Source: Rotaria sordida (taxonomy: Eukaryota; Rotifera; Eurotatoria; Philodinida; Philodinidae). From it: a DNA stretch of 64,000 nucleotides. Below the pieces are notes generated by a model. The model saw nothing but the letters and a program-made list of their open reading frames with translations, was not told the origin of the DNA and made no database searches. This document shows positions 12,816 through 25,011 of this stretch, in pieces. Each line of letters opens with the position of its first letter. The stretch's first letter is position 1. Where the stretch lies: contig CAJNOL010000067.1 of the NCBI GenBank assembly GCA_905250125.1, forward strand, positions 186,001-250,000, read 5' to 3'. The position numbers were made by a program, and so were the translations under genes.

Positions 12816-13344
12816 TGATTTAGAATATCATATTAGTTTTGCTCAGGTCGCACTTTTTCTGATCAAAATCTACTCAATATCAGTGAAAAAAAGCATAAAA
12901 TCATGTCTCCAGATTAATAATTCTTAGAATTTTTCTTAGAAATCAGTGCTTTTTTTTCTCGATATTTTTATATCGTTTTGTAGCCCTGGAAAAGTACTAT
13001 CAAACTATATGAAAATTAGCCTGATGAGTCATCAAATCGCTAGATAAAAAAATATTGATTATCATCAACAGTCGAATTCAGTGTACATGTAACAATCATT
13101 GACTATTTCAATCGATGTAGGCACAGCACAAACAAGTGCTATATGACTAATTTCACAAAAAAATCATTTTCGAAGACCTTGTATGAGAGTCTGACATAGA
13201 AAAAAACCTAATTTCTCAAGGGAGTAAGATTTCATCAATTTATCAACTATTCTTCCTTTATGTATTCATTTTTCTTGGGAATAATATCATTTATCTAATT
13301 CGTTTTGTGTATTCATATAATAGTTAAAACATAGTTTTAAATTA

Positions 13345-14767
13345 TTATCGACTAGTTGAATTGAATTGTTGATAAAAAGCTGCAGTAGGTGCTGATCGAT
13401 ATAGAATTGTATTAAGATAATCTTCACGTTCACGCTGTATTTTAGCAAGATTTTTATTTTCATTAGCTAAATAATGATTATATTGACGTTTATCTTCTTC
13501 AATTTGTTGTTCAATAATTATTCCTTGTTTAGCTATAGCATTTAAATATTGTTTCCAAGTTTCATCAAAACATTTTTCGTTATTTTTAATTTTCTAAACA
13601 AGAAAAAAAAACACTAACATAAAACGGAAAAGCCATATGGAAGAGTATATACTTGACATTCAGAAATTTGTATCAATTGTTGATGACGAATGTCATCTAA
13701 TTGATCTTGACTCATTCCTTTCCATCGATCAACAATAATATGAGAACGAGCATCAAGTAAATTTTTTGAATTTTCTGTTAACATATCACTAAAAGCAGTA
13801 TTAGCTATCTCAGCTAATTGTTCTTCTGTCTGTCGTGTTTTTTGTTCATGTGCTCGAATCCTTGCTTCATGAGCCTGTACAAAAAAAAGAACGGAACTTT
13901 AAATTTTGTATTATCAAATAATAAAATCTAACAAGTATTTCATTATAATTGCGTGTTGCTAGTTCTATAGCTCGATGACATTCATTTTCAATTTGTTCAA
14001 ATTTATTACTTCGTTCATACAATTCCATTTGTTTATAATCATATAAAAGATTAGCTAGATATTCTTCTCGATTCTTTTTTGTTTTATTTATAATCTTATA
14101 AAATAAATAATTTTATATAATTATTAATTCAAATAAAAATATTACTTGTAAATTAAAATCATTTTTTAATTGTTCTTGTTGAAGTTTTTTCCGTCTAGAT
14201 GCTTGAAGATCTTCGCCAACAAATATTTGACCGGATGACGGACCTAAACGAGAATCATTATCATTAATTCGTATAGGTGTTAATTGTTTCAATCTATTTG
14301 GATCATTTAAATCCCATTCTTTTGCATGTTCAGGTTTTTGATATAATTGACGATAATTATTTAATTCTTGTGCATATTGACGTTTTTGAAAAAGTTCTTC
14401 TTGTTCAAGAAGTATTTTTTTAAAATCATTATTTATCATTTCACGATCTAAATAAATAAAAATTTATTTATTTATTTATTTATTTTAAGAGAATTTTGTT
14501 TTTGCTTTTACCAAAAGCATCATTTCGTTGTTTTTCTAAATTTTTCATATATTGTCGTTCTTTGACTTGTTCATCAAGACTTGCCTTATCAATCTAGATC
14601 ATATTTAAATATGATTTTAATATTTATTATAAAAATTTATTTCAACTAACACCAATAGTTCGATATTTAACATTAAAAATGCGAGATAAACGTTTTTTTT
14701 CTTCAGATCGACGTCGTTCTATAGCAGCTTGTTCTTTTATATTAATCGGTAAATTAAGAAGAAACAT
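13345..14767 (-). CDS. RIBC2: RIB43A-like protein (RIBC family), ciliary doublet microtubule inner protein
   Basis: Six exons: 14767-14651, 14593-14512, 14447-14146, 14094-13933, 13874-13653 and 13593-13345, total 377 aa, the usual family length. Family signatures are visible: the start MFLLNLPINIKEQAAIERRR and SRIFNVKYRTIG, then EWDLNDPNRLKQLTPIRIND, GQIFVGEDLQASRRKKLQQE, and later VDRWKGMSQDQLDDIRHQQ. The protein is nearly all charged helix and coiled coil. In known cilia RIB43A lies along the protofilament ribbon inside the A-tubule of doublet microtubules and stabilises it. The start was chosen because it matches the family N-terminus; an upstream in-frame ATG would add 19 residues. RIBC1 and RIBC2 are vertebrate paralogues, so the symbol only indicates the family. 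Confidence 0.93.
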
Positions 14768-16365
14768 TTTGTTTTGCTTGTATAAATTATCTAGAATAGC
14801 AGATCTAGGAAAAAAGATTATCAAGTTAATTCGTCTGCTTGATAGAGTAATGATCTCAATTGTACATGTTGTTTTAATTAGAGTCCTTAGTGACAGAATA
14901 AAAATGATATGAACAGCTTAGATTTTTATGTCAGAAAAATGTATATACGTATATGAAGAAGATAAAACTAAATGAAATCCATTTTTTTTTATTCATTAGT
15001 ATAATTAACTAAATGAATATTTATAGGAACAATAAGCTAAAAAAATCATTTGAATACAAAAACAACTGATTTTTATAGAGTTTCCTTTTACAATTTTTCT
15101 TAAATTTAAATAGTGCTCGAATATCTGAATTTATGATAAATGGAACAAACATTTTGTTTTTCAAATTCTTTAAATCATTCGTTATAATTTTTTCTAAAAA
15201 CCATTTAAATGGAAAACCATGTACATGATGGAAGAAAGTTCGAAATTTTCTCATGTTTTCACTTGATGAATGAATACAAATAGATTTGAGTTTTTTTTTT
15301 CTATCAAGAAAATTCGTGCTAATTATTCAGTTCTGTTTTATTAGAAGATTATCCGAAAAAACAAAGATCTATTTTCTTTTTTGTTTAAACAATCGAATGA
15401 ACTTTCCATGTTCTCAATTGACGTATGTAATAAGTACATATTTCGAGTATTCTTAAATATAACAGCATGAAACATTTCACCCACAGTGTTATGCAATCGA
15501 AAAGAATCTTTTATTTATTGAAATATAATCATTTTAAAAATAAAAGAAAATACTTTATCTTGAAACAACAAATTTCGAAGAAGTATAAGATAAATGCCTA
15601 TGATTGTATCAATATAATATTTTTCTTCTTTTTTCTTGTTTCGGGTTAATTAGCACAAAACAAGAGAAGTTGTAAATGAAAAAAAAATCTGCTAAAATGA
15701 ATTCAATTGAATTTCTTTTAACTTCTAAATTACATGGTTAATGTTTTTTTTTGTTTAACGGTTTGATCATCTCAGCATGTAGACAACCAAAAGTAAAAAA
15801 AAGAATCAATGAATTATAACATGATGATGTAAAAATAAAATCGTTCCATCCTAATATCTTGTTTCTTTTTGATCAGCTATCACAATATTAAAAAGACACA
15901 TTCATAAAGATATTGTGTGAAAACATGACATGTTTCTTTGCGGTTTAGTCTTCATTTTTCATTCGATTTTTCTTTAATGTTAAAAAGAATGATCATCTAG
16001 TGGAATTTTTTTTTTCTTTTGTTTTATTAGTCATTTGTCAGCTTGGTGAACGATGAACATTAATAATGAGATATATAAAGCAGTCAACTCGAGACGACAT
16101 GTCAGGAAATTAGAATGGAGAGATACTCGATATGGATGAAAAAAAAGAAAAACGATCAATTCAACTTTTCGCTTGTACACTGACCAAGCAGAAAAAAAAT
16201 AAAAGGCTTCTGATTTTCACTAATGAACATATACGTAGATTTTGTTCGTCATGATGATGATTGTGATATTGTTTGTAGTACAAGAGCATGCGCGCCTGCT
16301 TACAATATTATCATAATCAAAAGACCGACTTGTGATCATTGGGCTCCTTCGCTTCGTTGTCTTGT

Positions 16366-16402
16366 ACATATATACACACACACACATATATATATATATA
16401 TA
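16366..16402. repeat. (CA)n(TA)n compound microsatellite
   Basis: A short ACAC run passes directly into an ATAT run. Confidence 0.9.
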
Positions 16403-18000
16403 AAGATAGATAAGGTGAACTGCCTTTTTATTTTTTCTCTTGTCTAATTGCAGACGATGGTAATGCACGAGTGGTAGATGAAACATACTTATATTCACAC
16501 GCTTACCTTCATATCTTAGGTGATAATCATCAAAAGGAGGTCAGCTAAAGGCGAAATTCTCTTATAAGATCTTTAACTATTTATCAAGAATTATTATCGA
16601 TTATTTCTTTCGAACATATTATTATTTATTGAATAGTTGAACTTAAATCATAGTCATAAGAAACTGATTTGTTTTTCTTTTTTTCGTGTCACCTAGAGAA
16701 TTGATTTGTCATTCGTTAATAGTAACAGCTTGCTCACATTTTCACGGGAGGAAAAAAAATGAAACTTGTTCACACCTAAAGCTACTATGAATAGTGTGAG
16801 AAAATCAAATTTTCACGACATACGAAAAAAAAAAAACAATCAATTATCAATTGATGACATGAGCACATACATATACAGAAGAAAAAAAAAATTTTTATTT
16901 TTCTTCGCTTCATGTATTATTCTCATGACAACTGTATAACTCATCATATTGATTTTTGGTAAGACAATTTGCTTTAAGGCATAAGTTTGCTTTATCAAGT
17001 CATTCAATTCATCAGATCATATTCAAGTCGACAAGACATGATGAAATGGAGATGTCAACTATTTTAGATACGGAAATGATTGTATGCAACTTATCATTAT
17101 CACTGTTGTGATATTGTCTCTTGTTGATGTACATCTTTCGATTGTTGAGAACAATTTGTTCCTCTATTGTTCTCATTTAAACATGCATACATGTATATCT
17201 TTATATACATCCGGATGACATATAAACTTCCTACTATATTGAAGCTACATATGTCCTACTGTGAGAAACTAATTTTTTTTTTCTTCAAGCAATATGTCTC
17301 GAAAGCCAAAAAAAAAATGAGAGAGAGGGAGAAAAAGAAAGAATGGTTGAACACAGCATCTTTAATTGAAGTGACAGTTGACGTAAGTGTATTGCAACTT
17401 GAAATTCATCATGTATTCTGCTCATTCTTTGTCCTATTGTTCTTGGTAGTTAACTCAAGAAGAATGACCATACGACATACGATTACAAGAAAATTACAGA
17501 GACCCTTCCCTCATGAGACATAAAGGCATAAAATTAATGAGATGGAATGTGTGTATGTGTCGTTTTTTTCCTCTTCTTTCTTTTCATCTTAACAGAGTTC
17601 AACATTATCATCATTTCATTTGGTCTATTTCTAGTCTTCACACGGATATGTGAGCTTTTCTAGTCACATTTATTTCTTTTTGCGTATCAAATGCCGATCA
17701 TATGGTACACCTGCTAATGACCTTTAAGAAGAATATGATTCGATTGTGTAAGAGATGTATATATTAGCTTCGAAAAGATCAGAGTTTGGTTAATGGCGGG
17801 ATACCATTTATAATGATCGATGAGTGTAGACAACCCGGGTGTCACCTATCTTTTCTATTTCGGAATGATCATGATGATGATGTAAAATAAGGCGACGACG
17901 TATGCTGTTTGTACACATAGATCTTATTCTCTCCATCTCTTTTTCTTCAGATAGAAAGACAGAGAAGCCAATTGCATTTTTCTTCTCTTTCGTTGAACGT

Positions 18001-18031
18001 TGAGAGAGAGAGAGAGAGAGAGCGAGAGAGA
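18001..18031. repeat. (GA)n microsatellite
   Basis: Alternating GA with a single GC interruption, about 300 bp before the LRR gene start. Confidence 0.9.
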
Positions 18032-18341
18032 AGAAAAGAAAAAGAGTGTTCACTTTGAAATCAAATATCACTCAACAAGCTGCTGTATTTTCTCTTTCTC
18101 TACATACTTCAACACTTCTCTCGAAAAGAATGTTGCTACCAGTATAGAGAAAATCTAATCAGTAAAAAAAGGTGAGATAAAAAAAAAAGAGGAAAATTTT
18201 CAACACATTTGATATTACCATTCCTATTGAACACTAAGCCAGATGGTACTTTTGACTTTTTTTCTTATTATTTCTATTAATGATTCATTGATCATCGAGC
18301 AGCTGTTTTAAATTCTTTTAGATTTTACAAAAAAACAAGAA

Positions 18342-21072
18342 ATGTATATTCAATTGATCCTAATGACTCTTATTCTTCCCATTTATTATTGTCAAACAGA
18401 TTTTCAAACGATTTGTCAAGCCGGTATTCGGCAAGATAATACAAAGTAAGATACATACATATATATATATATTAAAATGAAATCTATTATTTATTAATTA
18501 AATAGTTATATACATTGTGGTCGTAAACAATTAAATGCAATTCCAAATTTTTCTCGTATAACAAATACATTTTATGATGAACTTGTTTTAAATGATAATC
18601 AAATAACTGAAATACGTCATAATGCATTTCAAGGTTTACGTGTAAAACGTTTAAATTTATCTGGAAATAAAATACGTTCAATTGATATTCGTGCATTTAT
18701 TGAATTAGCAAATTATCTTGAAGAATTAATTATTGAATTTGATACAAATATTCATACTGATATACCTGATGCAATTAAATATAATTTAATTAATTTACGT
18801 ACATTAAAATTAATAAATCTTAATTTAACAATAATAAAAAATAATACATTTATTAAATATCGTAAATTAGAAGAATTATCAATAATAAAATCCAATATAA
18901 AATTTATTGAATTAAATGGTTTTAATTCTTTAAATAATTTACGTTCATTACATCTTGATCAAAATCAATTAAATGATAATATATGGTTTGTTTTAAAAAA
19001 ATATTTAAATAATTTAGAAATATTAACATTAAGTCAAAATAATTTAAATATATTAAAAGAAAATTTTTTATTAAAAAATTTAAAAATTCTTGATTTATCA
19101 TCAAATGGTATACAAATAATAGAAAGAAATTTTTTTGAAAATATTTTATTTATTGAAAAACTTTATTTACAAAATAATGAAATTAATTCATTACAATTAA
19201 CATTTTTAACAATATTAAATAATTTAAAAGAATTAAATTTAGATTTTAATCGTTTAACATTTTTACCTGAAAATTTATTTCAATTTAATAATAAACTTAT
19301 TTATTTATCATTACAAGGAAATGATTTAAATTATTTAACAAATAAATCATTTCGTGGTTTAAATAATTTAATTTATTTAAATTTAGCACGTAATCGTTTA
19401 CAATTTCATATTAATCAACAACCATTTCAACATTTAAATTCATTAGAAATATTAAATTTAGATCGTAATTTATATTTGAATTTATCAAAATTAACTTTTT
19501 CAGGTTTAGAAACAAATTTAATTGAATTATCATTACAAAATTGTAATTTAACAAAAATATATTTATTAAATAATCCATTTGATTTATTTACTAATCTTCA
19601 ACGTCTTAAATTATCATCAAATAATTTAAAAGAATTACCAGAAAATTTTTTAAAAAATTCAGTTAATTCATTAATATCAATTGATTTGCAAAGAAATTTA
19701 TTTCAATCAATACCAAATTTATTTGGTGAAAATTTTATCTTATCAAAATTAACAGATTTTGATCTTAGTTCAAATTATATATGTACATTAAATAAAAATG
19801 ATTTATATAAATATAAATATTTAAAAACAATTGGTCTTACTGGAAATCCATTACATTGTAATTGTCATTTAAGTTGGCTTAAACAATGGTTAATTAAAAA
19901 TTATGATTATGATTTAATTAAATTTCTTCAATGGACATGTGCAACACCAACGAAACTCTATGGAAAACAATTAACAATTATTGATGAACAAGATATGATT
20001 TGTTCAGAAAATGATTATTCTCAATGTCAATCTAGTCAAAATTCATCTATTATTAAGTAAATTTTTTTTTTATTACAAACAGAACACTTAGAATTCCAAA
20101 AAATACATTCTATATATGTACACAATCGAGTTTTAGTCGAAATCAGATGTTATTTAAATTGAAAGCTTTTTTTTTGTTTCAGCAAATTAAAAAACTCTAT
20201 AATTTTGTATTTCTAATCACGGAACATAAATTTTCTCATTTACTTTGATTGCGTGTTACATTTTTATTCCCATTAGAATTCATTTTGAAGGTTATTTCTT
20301 TATTTATTTATTTATTATATATAGATCAACAAGTACACAATTAACATCTATTAAAACTACAAGTACATCAACTAGAATTGATGAATTAATAATAAATGAT
20401 ATATCATATAATCCAAATGGTATGTTAACTATAACATGGGAATATATGTTATCAACATTACCAAGATATTTTCATTTACAAATATACGATGATATAAATC
20501 GTCATATTATATTACAACGTTTAATTGATGGTGATCAAAGTTCAATTGAAATTGATATAAAAAATTATTTAAATGAATCTTCATCAATTTATCTGATTTG
20601 TCTTAATATTCGACAAAATAAATATTGTCGAAATATTCAATTACAACAAATAAAATCATCATCACTTATTTTATCATCAAATAAACATGAAAATGATCAA
20701 TCATTACAATTTATTTATCTTCTTATTGGAATAATTCTTGGAGCTATATTTGTTTCTATAATGCTTATTATTGTTTGTTGTTGGCGTATACGTAATATAT
20801 CAAAAGATAAATTATCAAATTCTATTGAAAAATTACCAACAAATACATTATATCATCCACCACTTCGTTCTTCTATATTTTATCGTCCATTAAATATTAT
20901 AAGTTATCCACAAATACAACAACAACAACATAGTTGTGATACAAGTGAATGTTCAATACATTCATCAACTGATACAAGTCAATTGGCAAATGATTCTTAT
21001 CATATATATCAACAAATCCCACCTGTATATAATTGTCAAATACATTCAACTAGGACACATATTCTAGTATGA
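18342..21072 (+). CDS. Leucine-rich-repeat, single-pass receptor-like membrane protein
   Basis: Three exons: 18342-18445, 18506-20056 and 20325-21072; phases close to 800 aa. Exon 1 is a signal peptide (MYIQLILMTLILPIYYCQT). Exon 2 carries a continuous solenoid of roughly 18 leucine-rich repeats (units such as LRSLHLDQNQL, LEILTLSQNNL, LKILDLSSNGI), closed by a typical Cys-capped C-terminal LRR motif near residues 482-545 (NPLHCNCHLSWLKQWL, then WTCATP). Exon 3 encodes a fibronectin-III-like segment (about 565-650, with LTITWEYML), a membrane helix (about 679-703) and a cytosolic tail of about 95 aa with several Tyr residues. The plan is that of animal adhesion or guidance LRR proteins; no TIR or kinase domain is present. 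The coding sequence is extremely AT-rich (Leu mostly TTA, Asn mostly AAT). Confidence 0.88.
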
Positions 21073-21187
21073 AAACATTAAAAAAAACCAAAGAGGAATT
21101 TTATTTATATCTATTTTTTGCTTGGGCATAATAATTATTCATTTTTTTCTTTTTTTTTTTTTTTGCTTTGTTGAACAAGTCAATATG

Positions 21188-21213
21188 TATGTATGTGTGT
21201 GTGTGTGTGTGTT
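21188..21213. repeat. (TG)n microsatellite
   Basis: TATG units run into uninterrupted TG. Confidence 0.9.
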
Positions 21214-22920
21214 TATAGTAATAATAATAATAAAAGAATTCTTTTGTCATGTAAAAAGAACATGAATTATAAACGGAAATCCTTTGACGCATACACACCA
21301 ATGTTTTAATATACTTTTTTCAAGGTTTTATGTTAATGTACTAAACAAAAGAATACATATCTCCTCATATTTTATGCTACAGTGTTCATCACTTTTCTAG
21401 CATATATAATTATGTTAAATTTCTTTAAATTTTTTTTATCTATAGATTACGTTAAGAAAATCGTTGGATGTCTATTAGCAATCGCATTAAATGCCATTGA
21501 CCTTTTTTTTTCTAATATACATATATATCTATATATGTATGGATAAAGTAGAATGAAGCTTTAGGGCGATTTATCGTTGTCTGAAATTAACGATTTCCGC
21601 GCGCGCGTGTGCATACATGTGCGTGTTTGTCAATGTCTTGTTTTTGCTATTTCCTTTTTGTTCAATCTCCTCCTTCTTCTTCTTCTCGTTTAATATATAC
21701 ACGCCCTGCTCACAATTAGAAGCACATCTGTTGAATAAACAGGCGACGATTGAAAAACCTCGAAAAATTTATATAAACATGCAAAGAATTGATAATGGAA
21801 AAAAAGCTCAAGGCTATTTGTGCATTTCTTGTTTTACAACATAACATTGACAAAAAAATAAAAATAAAAATAAAAAGTAAAAACTTATTTAAATGTTTTA
21901 AATATTTGACAATATGTCTCTGTCATTTATCAGTTCTTTTCGTTTTTGTTTCCTTCGAAGAATAAAAACTTGTTGTAAATGATCTCTGTTCTATTTCAAT
22001 TTGATCGATATATATATCGATCGATTGTTTGACAACAAACATAAATGAAAAAAAAAGATTAGAAAGAAAAAGCTAAGCTATATTTCATATGTATATGTAT
22101 ATGTACCATCAAATGATACTTTGTCATTTCGTCTGTCATACAGGTGTGAACAACTCATTAGTGTTTCGACTACTGCTGTTCATTCAATTGACAACAGGCT
22201 ATATTCTGTTGAAATAGCTTTATCAAGGAAGTAGATTTTTCAATGACTACTTATGGAATAACAAGGCAATTAAAATAAAAAAACACATCTCTCTCTCTTC
22301 CGAGTAGTTCACTTAAGAATATGTATAGACAATAACAGAATATATTCCCAGTGTGAATAAATTTCTTGAATTTTCAATGCTTTTGTTTGATGTTATTCCA
22401 AGTGAATTTGTTAATATTGCCTGTGGTCAATAACATCGATTACTAGTCATTTTAAACGAAAAAAAGAAAAGAAATTGATTGAATACATCTATTTTATTGT
22501 TGTACCTGAATACAAAAAACAAAAAAAAGAAAACCAATTCGGCTCATCCTTTCATTTGTTGTCCATATGCATGTTATAAATGAGTTCAATGAGTAATGAC
22601 GCGTGTATTTAAATCCAAAATTGAAATAAGACATTCTCTGTCAATTTTATTTTTATATGTTTGTTACACATGATTGAACGTTTCATTTTTGTTAAAATAT
22701 CATCAAAATGAACTCAGTCAAATGACAATAAAAACTAATCGAGCGATATTTTTGCACGACTTCAATAGAAGAAATTATTCAAAAAGAATAAAGTAAAGAA
22801 TGCTTCCTTGTTATTAAAAGATTAAAAATGATCATTGTTGTGATTGACAGACAACTACACATATTCTTTTCAATAAATCGATCAATCGATCGGTAAAGGA
22901 AAATGATGCTTTTCTTATAT

Positions 22921-22963
22921 GTCTGTCTATCTATCTATCTATCTGTCTGTCTGTCTGTCTGTT
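22921..22963. repeat. (TCTA)n(TCTG)n microsatellite
   Basis: Tandem tetranucleotides that switch from TCTA to TCTG. Confidence 0.9.
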
Positions 22964-25011
22964 GTCATCAATTACATTTCCTGTGGTGATCAATGAAAAA
23001 CATGGAATGCCTACTGTGCTTAAGCAGACAAAAGTATGACAGTCGTGTTTTTACAGTTTTACTCTCATTTACAATAAAAACAAATATGTTCTATAATCAT
23101 CTGTCTTTCGTTTTTTACATTTACATAGATTATCTTTCTTTCTTTCTTTTTTTTCACATGTCGATCAACTATTATACTTCCAGCTGTGATCAAATGATGT
23201 ATATGTTTTAACGTTAGAAAAACATTTTAAAAAATAATAATAAAATCTTTAACCATTTGTTATTGTTACACTTTTCTGATATCAAATATCAATTTCATTG
23301 AAATGGAATAGCCTTAAGGTGTAGTGATGCCGTTATGCATATATATATGTATGCATTTTTGGAATGTTGTCTATCAAGAGGATAAGAATGCATGTGTTGA
23401 TGTATATGTCAGATTATCGTTATGGATTGTTGATTTAGTAGAATAGTTTTAATTCGAAAAATAAAATTCCATATGTATAAATTCAAGTTAAGAACATCAA
23501 AGTTAGAAAATAAAATAATTAAGACAAGTCATTGAAGATGATAATTTATTGGTTAATGTGTTGACAATGAAACTAGTTATTAAGTTGTCAAAATATTCAT
23601 TTGTCATTTATGCTATAAAATAAATGATAGGCTATTTAAGTTAAATTGTTTTTTTTATATATGTTCGAAGAAATTTTTTTCAGATAGCTTTTCAGAATAA
23701 TAAAATAAATTCAAATGTAAATATATAAAATATATTGATAGTTTTTCAATACAAAATCCAAAATATTGTACATTAAAATGATGCAATAGCTCATAAATAA
23801 TTCTCACTTATAATCAGAATAATAAAATCATACCAATTACAAATACGTACCACATTCATTACTTATATATTTCCGTGAAATTTTTTTCTTTATCTACAAG
23901 GAAATAACATACCAATATTTGTCTCTTTCTGACTTAATAGCTACGTTTAGTATAATGTTGAATGACAACTAACAGAAGCGTCACATATTGACACATCTAA
24001 AGTTTGTTGAAAATGTGTTATCGCGTAAATATTAAGAATTTATCGGATTAAGTGTGACCAACACTTTTCGTCTTATCAAAGATTACACGATAGAGTTGAG
24101 TCGTAATTATATGTTCAAAATAAAGGGAAGTATTTTCTATTCAAGCTAATGTCGTTTTTCTGATTTTTCAATCTCATGCTAAAAAGTACATCGAATTTTC
24201 CATTAGTTTTTTACGGCTACACACCGATTATATGCTAGTGATCAATCAAAACACAAATGTTTATTCAATGCCTTAATTACGTGTGTTTGCAGAAGGCATA
24301 TTCAGTCATATGAATTACGTATGGACATCAAGCTGAAATTTCATGATAATTGATACAGTTGCTACTACATTGAAAATTCCATTAAAGTAAATAATTCAAT
24401 GTACAAATTTTTATATATTTGTACAATTTCAATTAGAAATGATCAAATGTACGAGAAGCAAATAAAACTGAAGTCATATAAAAAGATTTGTGCTAACTTA
24501 TTTTCTCATAATTAAATGAACGTTACAGACCATATCTTGCACAAAGAATAATAATAATAGAGTTTGTCTGACTAGTAAATGCATTTTTCAACCATATTCC
24601 CAATTCTATACCCTTGATTTTTGAAATAATTATGTATCCTATTCGAGTCGTCTGAAATTGGTAGCTCTGCTTACAAGACAGCAAGATCTTATAATTACGA
24701 CTTAGCGTAAAATGTTTGAGACTATGTTTTTTTTTGTACGGTTTTCGTTTGATCTTTTACAACAAGAGCAGAGGTACGATCTTACCGTCTGATTATTTGA
24801 TGTGAATAAGTATAGGATATAAGTTTTGCTGTTGCTAGTAAAATATAAAACGGCATACATATCGGATAAATTATCAAAGATAAAATTATATTATTGAATG
24901 ATGAAGAATAATTTTCGTTTAGATTTATTCAAGATAATTTTTTTGATTAAAAAAAAAACCAAAAAAATTTAAAAAGCGTCTTTTATTTTTAGTTTAATCT
25001 ATAGTCTATGT

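Larger units (their letters stand above)
12265..13344. other. Intergenic with assembly gap and foldback repeat
   Basis: This is the space between two convergent genes. It holds the N run and an inverted repeat directly beside it; no gene was seen. Sequence from about 12600 to 13250 differs in texture from nearby intergenic DNA and may be repeat-derived. Confidence 0.6.
14768..18341. other. Intergenic 3.6 kb between divergent genes, no gene seen
   Basis: This is the shared upstream region of RIB43A (-) and the LRR gene (+). It contains two microsatellites and many poly-A/poly-T runs. The open frames (for example 16220-16498 or 17167-17523) are repeat-derived and lack domains or consistent splice borders. 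Confidence 0.6.
21073..25011. other. Intergenic 3.9 kb between convergent genes, no gene seen
   Basis: Two genes end toward this region. It holds a (TG)n tract, a TCTA/TCTG tract and a GCGCGCGTGTG stretch at 21599-21609 that stands out from the AT-rich background. I found no exon with credible splice borders. Confidence 0.6.

Noticed and set aside
16220..16498. Overlapping frames on both strands at the CA/TA microsatellite
   Set aside because: They are repeat-derived, low-complexity translations.
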